Shown here: piece by piece, positions 1 to 6,400 of the stretch | Numbering within the stretch: the stretch's first letter is position 1 | Layout: every line of letters starts with the position of its first letter | Source: a bacterium | GTDB lineage: Bacteria > ARS69 | Assembly (NCBI GenBank): GCA_025774865.1 | Contig: JALGZO010000295.1 | Location: forward strand, 1-10,131 | Length of the DNA: 10,131 nt | Direction of reading: 5' to 3' | The notes under the pieces: generated by a model | Databases searched by the model: none | Seen by the model: the letters and a program-made list of their open reading frames with translations, nothing else | What the model was told of the DNA's origin: nothing | Program-made: the position numbers and the translations under genes

Positions 1-1
1 G

Positions 2-646
2 ATCTTCCGGATCTCGCTCGAGCTCCAGCAGATCGAGTGGCGCGAGACCTTGCGGGTCCGGAGCCGGGATCTCGTGCCGGAAGGGGGGATCCGGGTCGGG
101 AACGTCGGGATCGGGGACGGGGAGCCGGTGCTCTTCGCCGGGCCCTGCTCGGTGGAGACCGAAGAGCAGATGGAGGCGGCGGCGTCCTATCTCGCGTCTC
201 TCGGTGTCCCCACGATCCTTCGCGCCGGCGCGTTCAAGCCCCGCACGAACCCGAATTCGTTCCAGGGGCTCCGCGAGGACGGGCTTCGCATTCTCCGCGA
301 GGCGGGCGACCGGCACGGATTGCCGACCGTCACGGAAGTGCTGGACGTGTCGACCCTCGATCGGGTGGCCGCGCACACCGACATGCTCCAGATCGGCGCA
401 CGCAACATGTACAACACGGAGCTCCTGAAGGCGCTTGAAGCGCAGCTTCATGGCCACGATCGAGGAGTGGCTGCTCTCGGCGGAGTACATCCTGGCCGGC
501 GGCAACGAGGCGGTCGTTCTCTGCGAGCGGGGGATCCGCACGTTCGAACCGAGCACCCGCAACACGTTCGACCTCGCAGCGATTCCCCTGATGAAGGGGG
601 AGACGTCGCTGCCGGTGGTGGCGGACGTCAGCCACGCGACCGGTAG
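2..646 (+). pseudogene. Chorismate mutase/DAHP synthase fusion, N-terminal part (frameshifted, 5' end outside window)
   Basis: An open frame enters from the left edge. Its first ~20 residues (IFRISLELQQIEW then RVRSRD) match the last helix and linker of the AroQ chorismate mutase domain in Bacillus-type AroA(G) fusions, so the gene starts upstream of the window. The DAHP synthase barrel follows, with the metal-ligand cysteine in AGPCSVE (~138-158), FKPRTNPNSFQGL (~234-272) and QIGARNMYNTELLKAL (~391-436). The intact enzyme condenses PEP with erythrose 4-phosphate (first shikimate step), and the mutase domain converts chorismate to prephenate. After about 434 the frame loses all family similarity and runs as nonsense to a stop at 644-646, while the correct reading resumes in the next frame at 435. 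About nine residues (the usual G-x-x-KPVL segment) are missing at the junction. A real inactivating deletion and an assembly error are equally possible. Confidence 0.85.
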
Positions 647-875
647 GCGGGATCTGTTGCTGCCCTGCAGCCGCGCCGCGCTGGCCGTGGGTGCGGACGG
701 CCTGATGATCGAGACGCACCCCGCGCCGGACCAGGCGCTCTCCGACGGATTCCAGCAGCTCGATCTGGAGAGCTTCGGCGAGCTGGTGCGGGCGCTCGGC
801 TTCATCGATGCTGCGCCCCCGGCGGATCGCGTGCCCGCCGGGGCCGAATCCAATCGGAAAGGAGAGGCGTCGTGA
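435..875 (+). pseudogene. DAHP synthase, C-terminal part (continuation after frameshift)
   Basis: This frame carries the rest of the same DAHP synthase domain, from LKRSFMATIEEW onward. It includes AEYILAGGNEAVVLCERGIRTF in outline, then TRNTFDLAAIP, SHATGRRD (metal-ligand histidine), the IETHPAP glutamate and ALSDG (metal-ligand aspartate). These are the standard C-terminal signatures of the Bacillus/Thermotoga-type enzyme, and the length to the stop is normal. The TTG at 435 is unlikely to be a genuine start: no Shine-Dalgarno stands before it, and the barrel half it would encode lacks the first strands and the cysteine ligand. Read it as the 3' half of the upstream fragment. The stop at 873-875 overlaps the GTG start of cmoA, so translation of the operon would depend on ribosomes finishing this frame or initiating afresh at the strong ribosome binding site at 858-864. 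Confidence 0.85.
858..864 (+). promoter_or_regulatory. Strong Shine-Dalgarno site for cmoA
   Basis: AAAGGAG stands 7 bases before the GTG at 872. It fixes the cmoA start inside the end of the DAHP synthase gene. It could let cmoA be translated independently of the frameshifted upstream gene. Confidence 0.7.
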
Positions 876-1618
876 GTGACACGGGGAAGGAACCGGACGC
901 GATCTTCGCGGACAGGCGGGACCGGATCGACGACTTCGACTTCGGGGCGGAGACGGCGGCCGTCTTCGACGACATGCTCGACCGGTCCGTCCCCCTCTAC
1001 GGAGAGATTCAGCGCATGACGGGGGAGCTCGTCTCGGAGTTCGTGGAGGATGGTACGTCCGTGTACGATCTCGGCTGCTCGACCGCGACGACGATCCTCC
1101 ATGTCGCCCGGTTCATCCCGTCGCACTTGACCGCCAAGTTCGTCGGCGTAGACTCGTCGCCGGAGATGCTGGACATTGCGCGCGAAAAGCTCCGCGAGCA
1201 CGGTTTCCCGTACCCGTGCGAGCTCAAGTGCGCGGACCTCAACGACGGCGTCAACGTCGTGGACGCCTCCGTGGTGTTGCTGCTCCTGACCCTGCAGTTT
1301 GTGAGACCATTGAACCGCGAGCGGCTGCTGCGCTCGATCCAGCAGGGGATGGAGAAGGGCGGATGCGTGGTGCTCGTGGAGAAGGTCCTGGGCGACGATT
1401 CCACGCTGAACCGCCTATTCATCGAGCGTTACTACGACATGAAGCGGCGAAACGGCTACAGCGATCTCGAAATCGCGCAGAAGCGGGAGGCGCTCGAAAA
1501 CGTCCTCGTCCCGTACCGACTCGACGAGAATATCCGACTGCTGAAGGAAGTGGGCTTCTCCGCGGCGGACGTCTTCTTCAAGTGGTACAACTTCACCGGG
1601 ATCATCGCGGTCAAGTGA
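872..1618 (+). CDS. cmoA: Carboxy-S-adenosyl-L-methionine synthase (CmoA)
   Basis: This 248-residue protein matches E. coli CmoA (247 residues) along its whole length. CmoA makes carboxy-SAM from SAM and prephenate, releasing phenylpyruvate. CmoB then uses carboxy-SAM to make 5-carboxymethoxyuridine at the wobble position of tRNAs. Visible features are the SAM-binding motif YDLGCS (65-70), VDSSPEM (93-99), TLQFVRP (140-146) and the diagnostic stretch from KRRNGYSDLE (191-200) through AQKREALENV (202-211). Arg205 aligns with E. coli Arg199, which as I recall contacts the carboxyl group of carboxy-SAM and separates CmoA from ordinary methyltransferases. The GTG start at 872 overlaps the upstream stop (GTGA) and has a good AAAGGAG site. 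The next gene starts within its own stop codon in the same way. No cmoB is in the window. A plain class I methyltransferase is the only alternative and is unlikely. Confidence 0.92.
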   Translation: MSDTGKEPDAIFADRRDRIDDFDFGAETAAVFDDMLDRSVPLYGEIQRMTGELVSEFVEDGTSVYDLGCSTATTILHVARFIPSHLTAKFVGVDSSPEMLDIAREKLREHGFPYPCELKCADLNDGVNVVDASVVLLLLTLQFVRPLNRERLLRSIQQGMEKGGCVVLVEKVLGDDSTLNRLFIERYYDMKRRNGYSDLEIAQKREALENVLVPYRLDENIRLLKEVGFSAADVFFKWYNFTGIIAVK

Positions 1619-2385
1619 GCGGCTCTCCCGTGGCCGATCCGGCCTCCGATACCTCTCGCCGCGGCCCGTGGGTCACGGTTGGCAACTTCCTGTTCGGACA
1701 CCGCAACTACGTTTTCCCGATCGTGTTCCTGGCGATCGTCCTCTTGGACCGGCCGCGGTACCCGTTCGGCGCGGCGACCTGGGATCGAGCCCTGGATGCG
1801 GTCGGGATTCTGCTGATTCTCGCGGGGCAAGGGCTTCGCGCGCTCGTGATCGGGCTCGCCTACATTCGTCGCGGTGGCAAGGACGGAAAGGTCTACGCAG
1901 ACGATCTCGTCACGAACGGCATCTTCGCCCACTCGCGCAATCCCCTCTACGTCGGCAACATCGCCGTGTTCGTCGGTCTGTTCGTCGTCCTCAACTCACC
2001 GCTGGGTTGGATCGTCGGCGTACCCGCGGTGTTCGTGGCCTACTGGTGCGTGGTGCTCGCGGAAGAGGATTTTCTCCGCCGAAAGTTCGGGGCTCCCTAC
2101 GAGGACTATTGCCGCCGCGTGAACCGGTTCCTGCCGTCTCCGAAGGGTCTGCGCGCCACGGTCTCCTCCATGCGCTTCGACTGGCCCTGCGTGATTCGCA
2201 AGGAATACGGCTCCACGTTCGCGTGGATCACGGCCTTGATCGGATTGCTCTTCTGGCAGCGGGTGGCGCACGAAGGGCTCGAGAGCGTAAGGGCCGACGT
2301 GCCCGGTTTCTTGCTCCCTTGGCTGGCCGCGGCCGTGTTGTGGGGGGTCGCCCGATTCCTCAAGAAGACAGGGCGGCTCGGGTAG
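1615..2385 (+). CDS. Isoprenylcysteine carboxyl methyltransferase-like integral membrane methyltransferase
   Basis: This 256-residue hydrophobic protein has about six membrane segments, near residues 31-47, 60-83, 113-127, 129-149, 200-215 and 230-247. The signature of the ICMT/phospholipid methyltransferase superfamily is present: NGIFAHSRNPLYVGN (101-115), the AEEDF acidic pair (149-153), and FGAPYEDYCRRVNRFLPS (158-175). Members are membrane enzymes that transfer methyl groups from SAM to prenylcysteine carboxyls, phospholipid amines or other lipophilic acceptors. The bacterial substrate is usually unknown and cannot be read from this sequence. The GTG at 1615 was chosen because it overlaps the cmoA stop as GTGA, as elsewhere in this window. 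GTG at 1630 is an alternative, and an upstream reading open to 1216 lies inside cmoA and shows no similarity. About 80 residues follow the RFLP motif and carry two extra membrane segments. The role is unknown, but coupling to cmoA is noteworthy. Confidence 0.8.
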   Translation: MSGSPVADPASDTSRRGPWVTVGNFLFGHRNYVFPIVFLAIVLLDRPRYPFGAATWDRALDAVGILLILAGQGLRALVIGLAYIRRGGKDGKVYADDLVTNGIFAHSRNPLYVGNIAVFVGLFVVLNSPLGWIVGVPAVFVAYWCVVLAEEDFLRRKFGAPYEDYCRRVNRFLPSPKGLRATVSSMRFDWPCVIRKEYGSTFAWITALIGLLFWQRVAHEGLESVRADVPGFLLPWLAAAVLWGVARFLKKTGRLG

Positions 2386-2386
2386 T

Positions 2387-3610
2387 TCAGGGGCTCGCGA
2401 GCCTCTCCAGATGCGACTTCGTGATCGTGACCTCGTCGACGAGCCGATCGTCCTGGCTCGCGTACGTGCGAATCGTGCACGTGGCCCCGCTGACGGCGAC
2501 GTGGGTCCAGAGGATCGTCTCGTCGAGGAAGAAGGCGTTCGGCCCGCATCGCCGCGTGGGCTTGTTGTCCTTCACCTTACCGCCGGCCCCGGAGACGATG
2601 TAGATCGTCCCCTCCGGATCCACGTAGTCGGGATCCTGTTCGCGATCGACGATCCGGCCGCTCGTGATGGGGTAGAGCCGCTCGTACGCGTGGGCGTGGC
2701 CCGAGAACGCGACATCGACGTCGAAGCGATCCAAAACGGGCAAGAAGTGGTCGATGACCGCGTCGTTGTTGTGTTTGTACGTGCACGTGATTCCGGGGTG
2801 GTGGAAGTACACGAAGGTCCAGCCGGCGGCGGAGTGTCTCGCCAGGTCGTCCTCGAGCCAGCGGACCTGGCGCTTCCGGTCGTAGATCTTTCCGTCCTGA
2901 GTATCGAGCGCCACGAAGTGCGCATTGCCGTAGTCGAACGAGTAGTAGTGCTCGTTGTTCGGCAGGTGCCACTCGTGCTCCCAGTTCTTCTTCGGCGAGC
3001 TCTCCCAGTCGTGATTCCCGAGCGCCGGCCACACCGTGATGTTGCTGAAGAGATCGCGCCAGGGGTACATCAGGCGTTCGTCGTAGTCGCTGGAGCGCCC
3101 CTTGGTATATACGATGTCGCCGCAGAGGATCCCGAGCTCGGGCCGCGGATCAGCTCGCAGGATCGAAGCGCTCGTGAGCACTTGCTTGCCCTTCTTGGTC
3201 CCGATGTCGCCGGTCACGAAGAAGCTGAACTCGCGGTCCGTCGGGCCCTCGTCCGTGCGAAAGCGGTACTCGCCTCCCTCGGCGAGAACGCGGTCCCCGG
3301 CCCGGACGCGGTAGAAGTATGTCGTGCCGGGATAGAGGCCCGTGAGCTTCACGTGGCGGCGCGCGCCGTCGCGCTCGGCCTCGACCGTCTGGCCGTACGC
3401 GGGGGTGGTCCCGTAGTCGACCCAGGGTGTCCCCCGGGCCGAGGCGATCCACGCGACCACCACGGAGTTCTCGCCGAGGCTCTGCAGGTAGGGCGAGCGC
3501 TCGTAGCCCGGCGCTATCTCGGGGCGAGATCGGCCGGCGTCGGCGAGCGGCGCCGCCGCGACGAACAACCCGAGTACGATGGGCACTGTCTGGCGCCAAG
3601 TCGGTAGCAT
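2387..3610 (-). CDS. Secreted purple acid phosphatase-like metallophosphoesterase
   Basis: This 407-residue protein has an N-terminal Sec signal peptide (hydrophobic 9-20, likely cleavage after ADA, about residue 25). A fibronectin-III-like purple acid phosphatase N-domain (about 33-120) begins YERSPYLQSL and includes the typical GLYPGTTYFYRV. A calcineurin-like catalytic domain follows (about 126-345). All dimetal motifs are visible: GDIG (Asp135), GDIVY (Asp165, Tyr168), GNHD (Asn199, His200), YFHHP (His270/271) and GHAHAYER (His305, His307). Tyr168 is the charge-transfer tyrosine of true purple acid phosphatases. The family hydrolyses phosphomonoesters or phosphodiesters outside the cytoplasm; the substrate here is not known. 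Four cysteines (163, 276, 355, 378) lie in the mature chain. The ATG at 3610 follows GAGG (3617-3620), which overlaps the stop of the DUF5916 gene 8 bases upstream, so the pair is very likely co-translated. The gene ends one base from the convergent methyltransferase gene. Confidence 0.88.
   Translation of the reverse strand: MLPTWRQTVPIVLGLFVAAAPLADAGRSRPEIAPGYERSPYLQSLGENSVVVAWIASARGTPWVDYGTTPAYGQTVEAERDGARRHVKLTGLYPGTTYFYRVRAGDRVLAEGGEYRFRTDEGPTDREFSFFVTGDIGTKKGKQVLTSASILRADPRPELGILCGDIVYTKGRSSDYDERLMYPWRDLFSNITVWPALGNHDWESSPKKNWEHEWHLPNNEHYYSFDYGNAHFVALDTQDGKIYDRKRQVRWLEDDLARHSAAGWTFVYFHHPGITCTYKHNNDAVIDHFLPVLDRFDVDVAFSGHAHAYERLYPITSGRIVDREQDPDYVDPEGTIYIVSGAGGKVKDNKPTRRCGPNAFFLDETILWTHVAVSGATCTIRTYASQDDRLVDEVTITKSHLERLASP
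2389..2406. terminator. GC-rich hairpin at the tail-to-tail junction of two operons (possible bidirectional terminator without U-tract)
   Basis: The palindrome GGCTCGCGAGCC (2392-2403) extends outward through a G-U, a G-C and an A-U pair to 2389-2406. It lies just past the stop of the + strand membrane methyltransferase and covers the last codons of the - strand phosphatase gene. Neither side has a T-run, so it is not a classical intrinsic terminator. It is the only hairpin seen at this convergent junction and could slow polymerase from both sides. Confidence 0.3.
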
Positions 3611-3618
3611 GGTGATCC

Positions 3619-6063
3619 TCAGAACCGCCAGGTGTACTGGACCTTCACCGGCAGCTCGTTGGAGACGAAGCCCCAGCCGCCGCTGCGGCCGATGCGATCC
3701 CAGTTGTGATTGTAGACGACGAAGAGGTCTCCATTGCGATTGAACGTCCAGCGCAGCCGGTTGTTCGTGCCGAGCTCCTCCACCTCGTTGTCGAACTGGA
3801 GCTGTGTGAAGCTACTGAGCTGCAGCTCCGGAGAAAAGTTCAGTTCGAGCCGGACGCCGACGACGTCCTCCCTGAAGTCCTTCCGGACGAGACCCAGATC
3901 CTCCAGCTCAACTTCAGGGTCCTCTTCCTGCAGCGCCTCGAGAAGCTCCTCCCAGTCATCCGGTAACGCGTCGACGGTGCCCTCGTTCCGCTCGCCGGTC
4001 AGCTCCAGCGTCAGGAGGGCGGACGGTCTCACCGAGAGCGTCGCCTCGAGGGTGTTCAGGTCGCCATTGTAGAAGTCGCCGAACTCCCAGAGGATCTGGC
4101 CGCTGACCTTGCGCTTCGGGGCGGCGCGGGCACCGGCGACGAAGCGAACGTACTCGTAGGACCCGGGGCGAATGTCCACGCCGCCCGACACCTCGAAGGG
4201 CTCGTCCGGCCGGTCTCCCTCGGGCTCCACCGAGAATTCGAACTGGTCGCCGCTCTCCAGCTGCCAGTCGAGCGGCTTGATCGTCGACTGGTAACTCACC
4301 CAGTCGCTGTTGTCGTGTTCGTTGTACAACGTGATCCCCACCTCGTGGGACATTTGCCGCACGAAGGACCAGGCCGGGCGCGGATTGAACTCACCGGCGG
4401 CGTTCCAGATGTTGACGTCGTTCCTCGGGACGAAGCCCAGCGACGGGTCGAAACCGTCGCCGATCCGGATCGAGCTCAGCTGAAGATCGAGGAGATCGTT
4501 CGGATATTCGATGTCGAACCCGTACGCGGACCGGTTACCGTCGAGGTCCTGCCGATCGTTCGCCAATCCCCACACGCCGATGAGGAGATTCTTCTCGTCT
4601 CGGAAGCTCGACGTGCGAAAAGTGAAGTCGGCTCCGACCATCCAGCTGTCTTGGCGATCCAACGGCACGCGGATCTCTCCCTCCTCGGGGTCATCGATGC
4701 GCAGGACGCCGTCCGCCACCTGATCACCGACGGTGCCGATCAGTCCGATCGAGGACTCCTCGAGGACGTTCTGCGTGACCCGGACCGCCCCCATGGTCGT
4801 GTTGGGTACGTCGAAGTCGGTCTCGTCGTCGATCGCCAAGCCTTCGGTCTCGCGCGTGTTCACGACGAGTGCACCGAGGTTCGTCTGGCCCGAGCGGCCG
4901 GTGATCTTGCCGCCCACGTTGATGGGGATCTCGAGCTGATCCTCGTCTTGATTGAGGCCGACGAGACCGATCGTCCGCGTGAAGAACGGGAGGACGGTCT
5001 CCTCGTCCAGTCCCAAACCGAACTCGAAGATGTCCGCGCCCTCGAGGAAGAAGGCGCGTTTCTCGGGAAAGAAGAGGTCGAAGCGGGTGAGGTTGACCTG
5101 CCGAGAGTCGACCTCCGTCTCGGCGAAGTCGGTGTTGACCGTCAGCGAAGTGACGAGGTTTGGCCCCAGCTTCTTGGTCACGTCGAGGCTGATGTCAGCG
5201 TCGTACTCCGTTTCCTCGTCCGCACTCAGCTTCTCCGCCCGGCCGACGACGGCGGGGCGCACGTCCAGGCCCAAACCGAGGTCGAACTCCGGTAGGTCGG
5301 TCAAGAGGCCGGCCCGGCTCGTCTGGGAAATCTCGAAGTCCTGGCTCGCGCCCGACCAGCGGCTCGTCTCCTGGAGGCGTTGTACGCGGCGCTCGACGTT
5401 GAAGCCCCATTCCGTGAGACCGGGCTGGAAACTCAGGCTCTTGATGGGAATCCGGACCACGGCGCTCCAGCCTTCCTCATCCACGGCGGTTCGGGCGTCC
5501 CAGAGCGCATCCCAGTTGCTGTTGATCTCGGCTCGTCCCACGATCAGTCCGTCGAATCGCGACCCGGCGGGGTTCACGCCGAACGCGTAGCCGGATCGGC
5601 CGTCCTGAAACGTGTCGAACACGATCATGACGTGGTCTTCCTCGTCGAGCTCGGAGTCCCGGGCCTTCGAGTAGGAGACGATCCCGCTGGGGTCGTCGTC
5701 GAAGCAGCGCACCCCCACGACGATGTCGCTCTCGTTCACGAGCACTTTCACGATCGTCTGCCCGGCCGGGTCCGCGCCCTCCTCGGGCTCGACGGTGATC
5801 AGATTCTCGATGGGAGAGGCCACGGACCACGTCGAACCATCCATCCATGCGTTGAATACGAAGTTCACGGAAAGGGGGCCGGCCCCGACTTCCGGCCGCC
5901 TCCCGGACGCGGCGGCCATCTCCTCTTCTCCGTCCTCTTCTTCCTCCGGTTCGGCGTACAATGTCGAGGGTCCGGACCACGCCAGCAGCAGGGCGAACAT
6001 CGATGTCCAAAGCGCTCGGCGTTCTCGGGACGGAATGAGAGGGCGGGAGGGTTGCGCAGACAT
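3619..6063 (-). CDS. DUF5916 outer-membrane beta-barrel protein with N-terminal CBM9-like domain
   Basis: This 814-residue exported protein has an arginine-rich start and hydrophobic segment (18-30), with probable signal cleavage after LYA (residue 37). A very acidic stretch (38-48, nearly all Glu/Asp) follows. Residues about 62-235 look like the CBM9-type beta-sandwich that heads DUF5916 proteins, including HVMIVFDTF (144-152), YAFGVNPAG (159-167) and WSAVVRIPIKSL (199-210). The DUF5916 hallmark is NTDFAETEVDSRQVNLTRF (310-328) then FFPEKRAFFLEG (331-342). The remainder is rich in alternating amphipathic strands and ends in WRF, the aromatic C-terminus typical of barrels inserted by the BAM complex. 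Function is unestablished for the family. The ATG at 6063 was chosen because GGAGG lies 10 bases upstream and a signal peptide follows. An open reading upstream to 6216 has neither. The next gene, the phosphatase, starts 8 bases after its stop. Confidence 0.85.
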   Translation of the reverse strand: MSAQPSRPLIPSRERRALWTSMFALLLAWSGPSTLYAEPEEEEDGEEEMAAASGRRPEVGAGPLSVNFVFNAWMDGSTWSVASPIENLITVEPEEGADPAGQTIVKVLVNESDIVVGVRCFDDDPSGIVSYSKARDSELDEEDHVMIVFDTFQDGRSGYAFGVNPAGSRFDGLIVGRAEINSNWDALWDARTAVDEEGWSAVVRIPIKSLSFQPGLTEWGFNVERRVQRLQETSRWSGASQDFEISQTSRAGLLTDLPEFDLGLGLDVRPAVVGRAEKLSADEETEYDADISLDVTKKLGPNLVTSLTVNTDFAETEVDSRQVNLTRFDLFFPEKRAFFLEGADIFEFGLGLDEETVLPFFTRTIGLVGLNQDEDQLEIPINVGGKITGRSGQTNLGALVVNTRETEGLAIDDETDFDVPNTTMGAVRVTQNVLEESSIGLIGTVGDQVADGVLRIDDPEEGEIRVPLDRQDSWMVGADFTFRTSSFRDEKNLLIGVWGLANDRQDLDGNRSAYGFDIEYPNDLLDLQLSSIRIGDGFDPSLGFVPRNDVNIWNAAGEFNPRPAWSFVRQMSHEVGITLYNEHDNSDWVSYQSTIKPLDWQLESGDQFEFSVEPEGDRPDEPFEVSGGVDIRPGSYEYVRFVAGARAAPKRKVSGQILWEFGDFYNGDLNTLEATLSVRPSALLTLELTGERNEGTVDALPDDWEELLEALQEEDPEVELEDLGLVRKDFREDVVGVRLELNFSPELQLSSFTQLQFDNEVEELGTNNRLRWTFNRNGDLFVVYNHNWDRIGRSGGWGFVSNELPVKVQYTWRF

Positions 6064-6073
6064 GATGGTCGTG

Positions 6074-6078
6074 CCTCC
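6074..6078 (-). promoter_or_regulatory. Shine-Dalgarno site deciding the start of the DUF5916 gene
   Basis: GGAGG on the - strand lies 10 bases before the ATG at 6063. The in-frame start at 6216 has no comparable site and would put 51 extra polar residues ahead of the signal peptide. Confidence 0.65.
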
Positions 6079-6295
6079 GAACAATGTTTCCGCGTGGACG
6101 TGCCGCCGGAACGAATGCGCCGAGTCCGAGTGTCCTGACTTCGCAGGAAAGGCCGCAAAATCCTTCTTTACCCGCGAGTCGCGACAAGCGTAACAGTGAA
6201 TCCGGACAGTTCGCAAATTGTTTTTCGATGTGTTTGCTAATGCGCAGTATCACCATAGCAATAGTTGCGTGGACCGAGCGTGATCTCGGGGGAAG

Positions 6296-6349
6296 TTGTC
6301 ACTAGTGGCCGTTCGTGACAATGATGGTGTCAAGCTCGTCAACTTGACA
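6296..6349. promoter_or_regulatory. Candidate operator: alternating TGTCA/TGACA half-sites
   Basis: Four half-sites alternate in orientation: TGTCA at 6297-6301, TGACA at 6316-6320, TGTCA at 6328-6332 and TGACA at 6345-6349. The first two form TTGTCAC-N12-GTGACAA (6296-6321), a perfect 7-base-arm inverted repeat. The last two form TGTCAAG-N8-CTTGACA (6328-6349), also with perfect 7-base arms, and its right arm contains the -35 hexamer. This layout fits cooperative binding by a dimeric repressor or activator. The regulator is not identifiable. Confidence 0.45.
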
Positions 6350-6373
6350 GTGCACATCGCGGACGGATACCAT
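6344..6373 (+). promoter_or_regulatory. Sigma70-like promoter for the lipoprotein operon
   Basis: A perfect TTGACA -35 box (6344-6349) is followed after 18 bases by TACCAT (6368-6373), a four-of-six match to the -10 consensus. Transcription would start near 6380, giving a leader of about 33 bases before the ATG at 6413 with its ribosome binding site. Initiation there would exclude the 6296 reading as a start. The -35 box lies inside an inverted repeat that could be an operator. Confidence 0.5.
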
Positions 6374-6400
6374 CTGAGTCCCGCCAATCACCATAATGTT

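Noticed and set aside
435-437. TTG as a genuine start making the C-terminal DAHP synthase half an independent gene
   Set aside because: No Shine-Dalgarno, and the product would be half a TIM barrel lacking the metal-ligand cysteine. The frameshifted single gene explains it better.
425-445. Programmed ribosomal frameshift in the DAHP synthase gene
   Set aside because: No slippery heptamer is seen, and a conserved segment of about nine residues is missing, which frameshifting cannot supply.
1216-1614. Upstream extension of the membrane methyltransferase gene
   Set aside because: It lies out of frame inside cmoA and translates to an Arg/Gly/Ala-rich string with no similarity.
2411-3607. Long + strand open frame (398 codons) opposite the phosphatase gene
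   Set aside because: It is the antisense shadow of a gene with full metallophosphoesterase motifs. Its translation is low-complexity Val/Arg/Asp-rich without any domain, as expected from high-GC codon bias.
4315-5295. 326-codon + strand open frame within the DUF5916 gene
   Set aside because: Antisense shadow; the composition mirrors the reverse complement of the DUF5916 coding sequence and shows no motif.
6064-6216. Upstream extension of the DUF5916 gene to an earlier start
   Set aside because: It would place 51 polar residues before the signal peptide and lacks a Shine-Dalgarno. GGAGG at 6074-6078 supports the start at 6063.
6274-6289. CCGAG-N6-CTCGG inverted repeat as a terminator or operator
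   Set aside because: Arms are only five bases, there is no T-run, and such repeats are common by chance in GC-rich DNA.
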